A DNA stretch of 17,865 nucleotides from Botryococcus braunii (Eukaryota; Chlorophyta; Trebouxiophyceae), in the NCBI GenBank assembly GCA_002005505.1, contig KV908676.1:25001-42865 (forward strand), read 5' to 3'. Shown here piece by piece: positions 10,736 through 17,573 of the stretch (its first letter is position 1; the number at the start of each line of letters is the position of its first letter). The position numbers were made by a program, and so were the translations under genes. The notes beneath the pieces are model-generated. The model did not search any database. It was not told where the DNA came from and worked only from the letters and a program-made list of their open reading frames with translations.

Positions 10736-10988
10736 CCTGCAAGATCCAGTTTGTATTTAATATTATAGATCACAGATGATGAGACATATACATGTGTCAT
10801 CCAAGTAAGTAAATACTTTTAACATCAACAACATTGTATGATCGAAGCAGTTTAACAGGCCAGTCTGATCTCCTCTTGATCTGAAACAATGCATCCACGA
10901 TGCCAACACAGATGAGAGTTAATTGAGATCAGGCTGAGAGACAGTGTTTGAGACAACAAAGACGTTTCACAAACACTACAGATTGACT
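10736..10988 (-). pseudogene. intron-less (spliced) copy of the transcribed sequence at 11029-14569
   Basis: The 253 bp align to 11029-11079, 14192-14206, 14293-14351 and 14442-14569 with two substitutions (A10941/T14522, A10980/G14561). Exactly the 86 bp and 90 bp that carry GT...AG ends on the minus strand are missing, giving junctions ACTTG|GATGAC and GACTG|GCCTG. That pattern is expected of a cDNA-derived copy. No poly(A) tail or clear target duplication is visible. Homology stops at 10988 and at 10736, both next to splice-like AG dinucleotides in the other copy. The copy may therefore include further exons whose sources lie outside the window. It also lacks the 3.1-kb LTR element. A 43-codon ATG frame (starts MHCFRSRGDQ, ends ICDL) crosses both junctions but resembles nothing known. 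The transcript may be non-coding. Confidence 0.8.
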
Positions 10989-11028
10989 TACACCGGGTAG
11001 TATACGACACTGGTCTATCTAACGATTA
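10989..11028. other. 40-bp linker between the two copies
   Basis: This sequence occurs once in the window. On the minus strand it directly follows CTTGCAGG of the intron-containing copy (reading GTAATCG, donor-like) and directly precedes the spliced copy. It may be the start of an intron, the 5' part of the spliced copy, or junction sequence. Confidence 0.5.
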
Positions 11029-11074
11029 CCTGCAAGATCCAGTTTGTATTTAATATTATAGATCACAGATGATG

Positions 11075-11079
11075 AGACA
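11075..11079. repeat. target site duplication, left (AGACA)
   Basis: AGACA precedes the lower LTR and recurs at 14187-14191. The spliced copy at 10782-10786 has a single AGACA followed by TATACATG, giving the empty site directly. Confidence 0.93.
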
Positions 11080-11305
11080 TGTCATGACATGCTCAGCGGA
11101 AGAGGTTTTGAGAGCGAGCAAGCAGACCAAGTTGAGATCTCGGATGAATAGTCTTTACATTTACCAACGGCACTCGCTTACAACACAGGCGGAACGCCAA
11201 ATATAGCCGTACGCGGTAAAGGCAAATATGTATGAATGTACGAATCTGGTGCACGGGGTACTCCCTTGACCATACAACAAGGTACAAAGACCCACTGTTC
11301 TTACA
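11080..11305 (-). repeat. 3' LTR of element 2
   Basis: 226 bp, identical to 13961-14186 except A11279/G14160 and A11288/G14169. Its outer end TGTCATGACA is a perfect 10-nt palindrome. The polypurine tract adjoins its inner end. Confidence 0.92.
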
Positions 11306-11318
11306 TTCCCTCCCCCTT
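11306..11318 (-). promoter_or_regulatory. polypurine tract of element 2
   Basis: On the minus strand AAGGGGGAGGGAA runs directly into the LTR start TGTAAG, as expected for the plus-strand primer. It resembles the AAGGGGAGG of the dimeric element. Confidence 0.8.
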
Positions 11319-11662
11319 GGAACGAGGATGAACGGGCAAGGGCCCTCCTTCACAAAAAGCAAGATCATGAAGGCAGATCAAGAAGCAACGAGACCAATTG
11401 ATCTGAAACTAACCAACCCACAACACTCGTGAGGAAGGTTATTAAAATGGCAGATACCAAACATGGCAGAGAAGAACTCCATGCTAAAAAGTTACCTAGA
11501 CAGGGAAAAGAGGAACAATTCCCTTCTTTGGCAACAAAGGAGGATCCTGACTTACAGGAGCATCCCTCCTAGCGCAAGTCAACTCAAGGGGAGACTGTCT
11601 GCACTTCCACAGCATATCACCCAGGGGCAGGGCTTACAAGCCTTACATCCGGCCACCAAATG

Positions 11663-12256
11663 CTAACAGCAACTCCCACAAGACGATGGGTTAATGGTGC
11701 GGAAACCCACTGATACTAAGACAATAAGTGTCGATGCCGGGCGTGACCACAGAAGCACGAAAACCAATAATGCTAAGGCACAAGAATGCCATATACTGAA
11801 AATACGTAGAACCTGACCCAGGCTTAAAGATGTCAGGATTCCACATGGCAAAGTATCACATGAAGTGTACCCTCCCAGATCCCACCCCTCCCAGATAACA
11901 AATGCAAGCCAAGAAATCGCTTGTTGCTGAAGAAGAAGCTCCAAGTCCATGCCACCAATAAGAAGAAGCCCATACTCATCCATGTAGCTACATGTATAGC
12001 TGCTTGCTCCACAAGCTCTCCTCTCCCAACTGCAACACAAACAAGGAAGAAGTAGAAATCCGCAAGGAGTGCAGCAAGGCCGAAGGCACTCACTTACACA
12101 AGTAATGCAAGGAGGTTGACACACACACAAACATGCACACATGCACAATGATGAGCACATCATTGGAAGTGAAGGACAACGTGAGTGGCAAACACCAAGG
12201 TGACTAAAACAAACATATAAGCAACACACAATCAGAAAAACATACAGGTACATCAT
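11663..12256 (-). CDS. orphan 197-codon open frame in element 2, probably not a gene
   Basis: This is the longest open frame in the window. It starts ATG ATG and runs toward the 3' LTR, stopping about 345 bp before the PPT. The product would be Cys- and Leu-rich with hydrophobic stretches and has no family I recognise. The sense strand is poor in A here, and all three stop codons contain A, so the frame is most simply a by-product of composition. An element-encoded membrane-like peptide cannot be excluded. Confidence 0.1.
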   Translation of the reverse strand: MMYLYVFLIVCCLYVCFSHLGVCHSRCPSLPMMCSSLCMCACLCVCQPPCITCVSECLRPCCTPCGFLLLPCLCCSWERRACGASSYTCSYMDEYGLLLIGGMDLELLLQQQAISWLAFVIWEGWDLGGYTSCDTLPCGILTSLSLGQVLRIFSIWHSCALALLVFVLLWSRPASTLIVLVSVGFRTINPSSCGSCC

Positions 12257-13627
12257 ATACGATAAACAAAGCTCGGGTTACGTAGCTGGATGGGGGCGAT
12301 GAGGTTGCAGCTGACTTCAACATCAGCAGCTGCCTCCAAGACCAATCCCAAACAAGAGAAGGCAGAAGATATTCCATCAGAAGCCAAATACAGTGACCAA
12401 AAAAGACTGGGTGACAGCCGAGCACATCCGTACCGGACACATGTCAAGTCCAGATCCCATGGGCACCTGGTACGACATCGATGCCACCGGCGTCGACGAC
12501 GAAAACGAAGATGAAATATTATAAACGCTATAGACAATGCAAACAACAGCTACTACTGCAAAGAGGAAACAGAGCATGTAGGGACTCAGGAAGGTAGAGA
12601 GCCTTATATGTAAACCCAACACCATGCTGTTCAGACTAGCAAGCTAGCTGCCGACGGTAGGTAACGCAGGCACATAATGGCCAGTACCCAAACCCAATCT
12701 GTTGTAACAGATTTTGTCAGTCCAAATCAAAACGAGATTTAGCAATGTCAAGTGCATTACAAATCCATAGTCAATCGTCTCAACTTCCCAAACAGCAAAC
12801 AAGCAATGGCCACACCGCAGCAAAATACCCAACCACAACCCATGGCATGAACCCCTCAATCCACACCACAACAAAGGCAGGGACAGAAATACATTGACAA
12901 ACAAGCTGTTGGAAATTAACCATGCAACTGAGCTCGACTCGACCGAGTCTACCCCCTAAGGGCGCCTAGGGTTTGAGACATCAGTATACACAAACATGAG
13001 GGAGGCAGCAAAACAATACAGCAGGGGTTGCAACAACGTGAACCCACGTCCCAAACTGCACAAACAACTGCCAAAATAAAGGAGAACCCAAAGGAAGATA
13101 ATATACGATGAAGCGTCGCACAGTGGTCCACCCCTACACCTAAGGGTCAACACACACACTTTTGTCCTTTCAAGTGAACTACACATATAACATATGCAGA
13201 GGACAAACAAATCATTTGGCAACTCCCCATAAATTCCTTTCAAGAGACTCCCAAAATCACCAAACTGTAGGACAAACGTAACTTCTGAGGCAGCTACCCC
13301 TCAAAAGAAACATCCCCACAAAACAACCCCAAGCCTGACAGGCAAAGAGCGAAACAAGGTCTAAAGGATTCTATATCTCACACCGCAAGACACTATCCAT
13401 CAAACCATACAAAGAAGGCAAACAACTGTGTCATAATCGGAGCCACAGCACAACACAACGGGATCCTATGGCAAGCTTCCGTGATAAGACACATTCCTGT
13501 TAAGATCTACACACAAAATGTCAACAAATGCAGTTGTTCGTGTCACAAGCGAAGCAACTTCGGAAAAGACATGGAAGCAATCCAACGATCCTTCACTCCG
13601 AACAACACACATCTAAACGCAAAGACA

Positions 13628-13888
13628 TCAACGGATCTGTGAAATTAAGGCATGAAAAGATATCAAACCAATCAGATGCAGAGATGCAGGCTGTTCCGTC
13701 TCTGGATGAGTCGTTTTCCATGCGGCATCCGCCCTCATGCGCATTGAGTCGGAAACGGCCAGGATAGGAAACGATTTAATCAAAGCTGGAAAAGAGCCAC
13801 AATCAATCATCATAATCTGAGACGTGATAGAAGAAGAAGGAGCAGAACTCCTACGCCCTGTACGGCTAACACTCCGCACAAGTCGCAT
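13628..13888 (-). CDS. short open frame after the PBS of element 2 (86 aa)
   Basis: It begins with ATG at 13888, about 60 bp inside the primer-binding site, which is where gag starts in full elements. The product is basic near its start (MRLVRSVSRTGRRSS) and ends SQIR. No capsid or zinc-knuckle motif is visible. It could be a gag remnant kept for packaging or a chance frame. Confidence 0.15.
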   Translation of the reverse strand: MRLVRSVSRTGRRSSAPSSSITSQIMMIDCGSFPALIKSFPILAVSDSMRMRADAAWKTTHPETEQPASLHLIGLISFHALISQIR

Positions 13889-13947
13889 GACTACCTGAGC
13901 TCTCAACCTCGTCTACTGCTCAAAACGAGAAACAAGCGACCTGATGT

Positions 13948-13959
13948 TCGCCGATACCA
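13948..13959 (-). promoter_or_regulatory. primer-binding site of element 2
   Basis: The minus strand reads TGGTATCGGCGA one base after the CA end of the 5' LTR. It is identical over 12 nt to the PBS of the dimeric element; the sequences diverge beyond it (ACATC versus GTGCC). Confidence 0.8.
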
Positions 13960-13960
13960 T

Positions 13961-14186
13961 TGTCATGACATGCTCAGCGGAAGAGGTTTTGAGAGCGAGC
14001 AAGCAGACCAAGTTGAGATCTCGGATGAATAGTCTTTACATTTACCAACGGCACTCGCTTACAACACAGGCGGAACGCCAAATATAGCCGTACGCGGTAA
14101 AGGCAAATATGTATGAATGTACGAATCTGGTGCACGGGGTACTCCCTTGACCATACAACGAGGTACAAGGACCCACTGTTCTTACA
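13961..14186 (-). repeat. 5' LTR of element 2
   Basis: 226 bp, the partner of 11080-11305, with G at 14160 and 14169. The minus strand starts TGTAAGAAC at 14186 and ends GTCATGACA at 13961. Confidence 0.92.
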
Positions 14187-14191
14187 AGACA
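14187..14191. repeat. target site duplication, right (AGACA)
   Basis: It matches 11075-11079. The interrupted exon resumes directly after it with TATACATGTG. Confidence 0.93.
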
Positions 14192-14206
14192 TATACATGT
14201 GTCATC

Positions 14207-14292
14207 CTGTGCATATTACACAATCAGTATCTTGCTGGTAAGACACACACGATTACTTGTCTGCGAACCAACGTGCAGCGTAAACTGCTTAC
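14207..14292 (-). other. spliceosomal intron, 86 bp
   Basis: The minus strand starts GTAAGC and ends ATATGCACAG. The flanks ACTTG and GATGAC are contiguous in the copy at 10736-10988, which shows precise removal. Confidence 0.85.
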
Positions 14293-14351
14293 CAAGTAAG
14301 TAAATACTTTTAACATCAACAACATTGTATGATCGAAGCAGTTTAACAGGC

Positions 14352-14441
14352 CTGCACATTAGCAAGAATATTTCTTAGTTAAGGTCAACCAACAGCACTT
14401 ATGGCTGCTAGAATAACGTGAGCAACGAACATGCGCCTCAC
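14352..14441 (-). other. spliceosomal intron, 90 bp
   Basis: The minus strand starts GTGAGG and ends AATGTGCAG, with a branch-point-like CTTAACTAAG upstream of the acceptor. Its flanks GACTG and GCCTG are contiguous in the spliced copy. Confidence 0.85.
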
Positions 14442-14569
14442 CAGTCTGATCTCCTCTTGATCTGAAACAATGCATCCACGATGCCAACACAGATGAGAGT
14501 TAATTGAGATCAGGCTGAGAGTCAGTGTTTGAGACAACAAAGACGTTTCACAAACACTACGGATTGACT

Positions 14570-14790
14570 GCTTGAGACTTCGGTCAGTCGCTCCTAGTAC
14601 TATCAGAGCAGCGCGTTGAATTGCGCTGTTCTGGCCCTTTTTCATGAATTCGTATCAGAGTTGAGGTTCAGAGCCTTGGAAATTGGCCCTTATCCCAATA
14701 TGAGTTTATCACGTTATTAACAATTAGGATAAACTCAATTTTAATAGCCACAAACAACAGGAAGGACATTCTCTACCATGTTCTTAGATA
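14570..14790. other. junction between the transcribed locus and the copia fragment
   Basis: No coding frame is supported. An inverted repeat TGAGTTTATC (14701-14710) with GATAAACTCA (14728-14737) forms a perfect 10-bp stem with a 17-nt loop. GTATCAGAG near 14651 resembles part of a tRNA-Met primer-binding site on the plus strand, but no LTR end adjoins it. The outer end of the copia LTR lies somewhere in this stretch and I could not place it. Confidence 0.4.
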
Positions 14791-14940
14791 CTTTATACAT
14801 TACTGCTTGTGGTCAAAAGACCACTTGCTGTTTATCAAAGAGTTTCCCTTGAATTGAGCACATGGTCAACTATACAGCTAATTTATTATTGTTAGAATTG
14901 TCATCTTTGGATTGTCCTGACAGTACACAAACTCCAACAA

Positions 14941-14950
14941 TCTTCCCCTT
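14941..14950 (-). promoter_or_regulatory. polypurine tract of the copia element
   Basis: The minus strand AAGGGGAAGA lies one base before the TGTTGG start of the LTR and 27 bp after the pol stop codon. Confidence 0.75.
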
Positions 14951-14977
14951 GTACTTTTAGGACATGCCAACATTCAG

Positions 14978-15547
14978 TTACTGCATTCCCAACTTGTTAC
15001 GATGCCTTTCAAAGACAGTAGACGCTAGTGGCTTTGTGAACATGTCAGCTACATTTTCAGTAGTTGGCACATATGTAGGATCAATTTGACCCCAAACCAC
15101 CTTCTCTCGTGCATGATGGTAACTCACACTGATGTGTTTAGTGTGTTTTGAGACCATGTGATTTCTCAGGTTTGACACACACCCCTGATTATCACAATAC
15201 ATGGTTACACATGTGATCTCTTCTCCCAACTCAGAGAGCATACTTCCCACCCACATGGCTTCTTTCACTGCTGCACTCACAGCAATATATTCAGACTCCA
15301 CAGTGGATGTTGCTATGGAAGTTTGCCTCTTACTTGACCAGGATACAGCAGATCCGTTTAGTAGAAACACAAACCCAGTTGTGGATTTTCTACTGTCCAG
15401 ATCACCTGCAAAATCTGCATCCACAAAGCATACCAGTTCATTTTTACTTGATCCAGTATACTTAATTCCCATGTATTTGGTGCAGTTGAGGTACCTCAGT
15501 ACTCTAATTGCTCCATTCCAATGGGATGTTGTTGGCTGTCCGCTAAA
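14978..15547 (-). pseudogene. Ty1/copia pol, RNase H C-terminal fragment (189 codons with stop)
   Basis: RNase H degrades the RNA strand of the RNA-cDNA hybrid during retrotransposition. The frame is open from FSGQPTTSHW through WNGAIRVLRYLNCTKY, the conserved link between reverse transcriptase and RNase H, to the stop. Family hallmarks in order are DADFAGD, SRKSTTGFVF, AVSWSSKRQ, ESEYIAVS, YCDNQG, SKHTKHI and NVADMFTKPL, so the acidic catalytic residues (Asp in DADFAGD, Glu in ESEY, Asp in YCDN) are present. No internal stop or frameshift occurs. A TGA at 15548-15550 and loss of homology mark truncation at the 5' side. The clean frame suggests a fairly recent element. An ATG at 15472 exists but is just an internal Met. 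Confidence 0.93.
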
Positions 15548-15603
15548 TCACAGCTGACAGCTGTAACATCTCCTCCTCCCCCAGCAGAAGTGGGACCTCA
15601 TCA

Positions 15604-15618
15604 CTGATGAGTCATCAG
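15604..15618. promoter_or_regulatory. palindromic bZIP-type site
   Basis: CTGATGAGTCATCAG is a perfect inverted repeat with 7-bp arms around a central G. It contains TGAGTCA, the AP-1/GCN4 consensus. Binding is inferred. Confidence 0.3.
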
Positions 15619-15692
15619 CCTCACCCGTGCCACTGGGACTCCCGCAAGGTCGAATTTGCGTGGATTTTCAGCGCAGACTTCCTTCTTTCCAG

Positions 15693-15707
15693 TCGGGACA
15701 GTCCCGA
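15693..15707. repeat. 15-nt palindrome TCGGGAC-A-GTCCCGA
   Basis: A perfect inverted repeat with 7-bp arms and a one-base centre, 89 bp downstream of a palindrome of the same length. It could be an operator-like site or chance. Confidence 0.4.
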
Positions 15708-15880
15708 TCGTGTCAGATTTCGGGCTGAAATGTGATCTCGTGGGAGAACACAGTGCCACGTGACAAAATTCAAACGGACACCGAAACATCAGCCAATGGC
15801 CTGGCCCAACCTTTGACAAAACACGGCCTTTTACTGCCGAATGGTCATTCTCTCAAAACGACGTATGTCTAACATCATTT

Positions 15881-15955
15881 GGTACTGGTTCTAAGTTCCT
15901 TTGATCTGTGGATCCACAAGCTTTGTTACAAGGCGTTGAGCACGGCATCCTTGGG
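15881..15955 (+). other. inferred first exon (5' UTR) of the plus-strand gene; start approximate
   Basis: Its 3' border is a strong donor, TTGGG|GTAAGG at 15955/15956. No ATG lies in the frame that would join the next exon, so this is probably 5' UTR, although the frame is open (starts LSSFDLWIHK). The transcription start cannot be placed and 15881 is only a rough limit. The intron after it would be 15956-16415 (460 bp). Confidence 0.35.
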
Positions 15956-16434
15956 GTAAGGCAAAGAAATTCGCGTATCCAATGGCATTACTGATAGTTT
16001 CACGTCCATTTTTTGGTTAGAGTGGGCCAAATGGGCTGCAAGTAAAGGAAGCCTTGCAGTTTGCTCGAGTGGGTGGGCTTCCGAACACACACCGGAGACG
16101 CCCGGAAATGTATTTTAGCACTAATTGAAACACTTTTTCAACGAATTGTAGTTTAATTGAATTATTCACAAGCCCATCAATGAAAAAAAGGATAAAGACA
16201 GCTCGATATGTTCGACCCAGTCCGATACACACGTGTTACCTAGTGCGACTTGTTGCAAACGATGTTGCTAAGTGTTAGGCAGAAAACTCATTTTAACAAC
16301 CCAATCGAACCATTGTTTAAAGCTATTGGCACTAAGGCTGTACAGGCCGGGGCTCGGTCAATATGGGTCGCCTTGCGGCACGTATATCCGGCATAGCTTT
16401 CCTTTTTGCCTGCAGCTATTTCAGTGGCCATGCA

Positions 16435-16835
16435 ATGGAGGGTTCCTCTTATCAAATGTATCAGTTTCAGGTGAGGAATTCGGACTGTTGGGGTCTTATT
16501 TGAATTTCGACGTAACTTTGCGCATTGACCACTCAGTGTAATCTTACGTACCACTCAGCCAGGAACTAGAACGAGTTGGCACAACTGAGCCTCGAGCTCT
16601 TAGAGTAGCAAACCAAGTGCTCGTCACAGTGGTACCTTTGAAACAGAAGCAAAATTATCCTCCAGTTGTGAGGACAATAGGGCTGCATAACCTGGGATGC
16701 ACGTCTAGCCCTTTCATGCAACCGGTTGGCACATTGAAACAAAGTCAGGGCCTTTCAGAAAACAGGCAACCGAAAGTTATGGCCATCTACTGCAACACAG
16801 GCCCCAAAGGTGTAAACACTCCCCCCCCCCCCCCC

Positions 16836-16883
<48 letters not shown>

Positions 16884-17492
16884 TTGCTGATATCCTCTTG
16901 GGAAGGGTAGAGTGCAGGACACTAGTTCAGAGATGGGTCAATGGCCATACAGTTCAACATGTGCAGCTGTACCTGCAATAATGTCTAGGGCCCTAGCTTC
17001 CCCTGAGGTAGTGGTTCTCCTGTATCATGTCAAGTGTGGTGGCCTGTGTGGTTGACTCTTCTCAGCGCCTTAAACTAGATTCCTTGAACTTCATCAGGCC
17101 CCTTGTTCACGCTCATCAGTTCCCCTCTGAGCTCAGCGTGACCCGTTGCAGACGCTCGAACATGTAGCAAGTCTGGTGCAGCAACTCGCAGAGTCATATG
17201 TTTCAGTTTGCTGGCTTCATTCAACCAAGAAGAAACTCTTTTCTTTCATTTTACTGGTCTCAAATTACTGGTTTCATTTTGCAAAGATATCTTGCATGTT
17301 AGCAAGGCTATGCGGTGTTGCTTGAACAGGCGCAGGATGCCGTCGGTGGGAAGAACGCGATGTTGGTATCAATGGAAGCCAGCACCTCTGCAGCGTCACC
17401 CGTGTCAGACGCCTCTGAAAGCACGCCCTCCAGTGGTAACCCCAGCGCTGACGGTCCCGAACCTGCTCTGACATCAGCAGGGGTTGGTCAAG
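16435..17492 (+). CDS. multi-exon host gene, 5' part, family not recognised
   Basis: Inferred exons are 16416-16470 (ATG at 16435), 16563-16616, 17152-17199 and 17303-17492. Support: acceptor TTTTTGCCTGCAG and donor TTTCAG|GTGAGG bound the 55-bp exon. A 92-bp intron ends CTCAGCCAG, where only the second AG keeps the frame. The last exon starts after TGTTAG and ends at CAAG|GTAATC. All junctions are phase-compatible. The exon pieces begin MEGSSYQMYQFQ, ELERVGTTEPRALRVANQ, TLEHVASLVQQLAESY and QGYAVLLEQAQDAVGG, about 109 residues in all. The middle looks helical and possibly coiled-coil; the tail after residue 70 is Ser/Pro/Ala-rich and probably disordered. Weak points are the donors GTGCTC (16617) and GTTTCA (17200). 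A better donor, GTGAGG at 16668, would add 17 residues and also stays in phase. The gene continues past the window. Confidence 0.42.
16821..16835 (+). repeat. poly-C run (15 C)
   Basis: Fifteen consecutive C, followed 7 bases later by a long poly-A run. Confidence 0.95.
16843..16881 (+). repeat. poly-A run (39 A)
   Basis: Thirty-nine consecutive A. It could be a retroposon tail, a slipped microsatellite or partly a sequencing artefact. I found no target duplication of the following GATTGCTGATATCC upstream. Confidence 0.95.
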
Positions 17493-17573
17493 GTAATCAT
17501 TCCAGGTGCATTTTTGGTTGGTTATTATGTACCCCAGAACAACATACTCCTACCCGAGAGAAAATGCCAGCAG

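Larger units (their letters stand above)
11319..13947 (-). mobile_element. internal region of element 2, non-coding, strand-asymmetric
   Basis: The element's sense strand is T/G-rich for most of its length (the plus strand is A/C-rich, especially 11640-13500). This depletes stop codons and leaves several long but unremarkable frames. No gag or pol motif is seen. A telo-box-like TAGGGTTT lies at 12967-12974 on the plus strand. Confidence 0.75.
11080..14186 (-). mobile_element. second non-autonomous LTR retrotransposon (3,107 bp)
   Basis: Two 226-bp direct repeats (11080-11305 and 13961-14186) differ at two sites. On the minus strand they begin TGTAAGAACAGTGGG and end ATGTCATGACA. AGACA duplications flank the element. 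The 5' LTR is followed after one base by the primer-binding site (13948-13959), and a polypurine tract lies at 11306-11318 before the 3' LTR. The 2,655-bp internal region has no recognisable gag or pol, so the element is non-autonomous (between TRIM and LARD in size). It sits inside an exon of the transcribed locus, and the spliced copy at 10736-10988 shows the site before insertion. Confidence 0.92.
11029..14569 (-). pseudogene. intron-containing transcribed locus, split by an LTR element
   Basis: Minus-strand order: exon 14569-14442, intron 14441-14352, exon 14351-14293, intron 14292-14207, then an exon running 14206-14192 and, past the LTR element 14186-11080, continuing at 11079-11029. 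The introns are inferred from GT-AG ends and from their exact absence in the copy at 10736-10988. The exon borders upstream of 14569 (preceded by an AAGCAG acceptor-like site) and downstream of 11029 (CTTGCAG then GTAATC) also look like splice sites, so more exons probably exist. The product is unknown. The frames across the exons are short (about 43 codons), so a non-coding RNA or UTR is possible. The LTR insertion presumably disrupts the transcript. Confidence 0.7.
14791..15547 (-). mobile_element. 3' end of a Ty1/copia retrotransposon (truncated)
   Basis: Minus-strand order: end of pol (RNase H) to 14978, a short spacer, polypurine tract AAGGGGAAGA (14950-14941), then an LTR starting TGTTGGAGTTTG at 14939 with TATAAAG at 14797-14791. 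The copia similarity is broken at 15547 just before the FSGQP motif, so the rest of pol, gag and the 5' LTR are missing. The LTR's outer end is not resolved and the element may extend left of 14791. The truncated element cannot be autonomous. Confidence 0.88.
15548..15880 (+). promoter_or_regulatory. putative promoter region of the plus-strand gene
   Basis: No coding frame is convincing here. It contains a G-box (CACGTG, 15757-15762, in GCCACGTGAC), a CCAAT box (15793-15797), and three perfect odd-centred palindromes at 15551-15563, 15604-15618 (core ATGAGTCAT, the bZIP/GCN4-type site) and 15693-15707. Its position upstream of the inferred first exon fits a promoter. No clear TATA box was found. 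Confidence 0.4.
16617..17151 (+). other. inferred intron 3 with homopolymer runs
   Basis: A 535-bp stretch between the second and third coding exons of the model. It contains C15 and A39 runs. The frame from the upstream exon stays open through 16844 by passing into the poly-C run, so part of it could be coding if the alternative donor at 16668 is used. Confidence 0.3.

Noticed and set aside
14645..14660. Plus-strand primer-binding site (GTATCAGAG) of another copia element
   Set aside because: The leading TGG is absent and no LTR end or second LTR adjoins it.
15201..15557. 118-codon plus-strand frame
   Set aside because: It is the antisense shadow of the copia RNase H.
15601..15819. 72-codon minus-strand frame upstream of the inferred gene
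   Set aside because: It has no family resemblance and overlaps the G-box, CCAAT box and palindromes that fit a promoter better.
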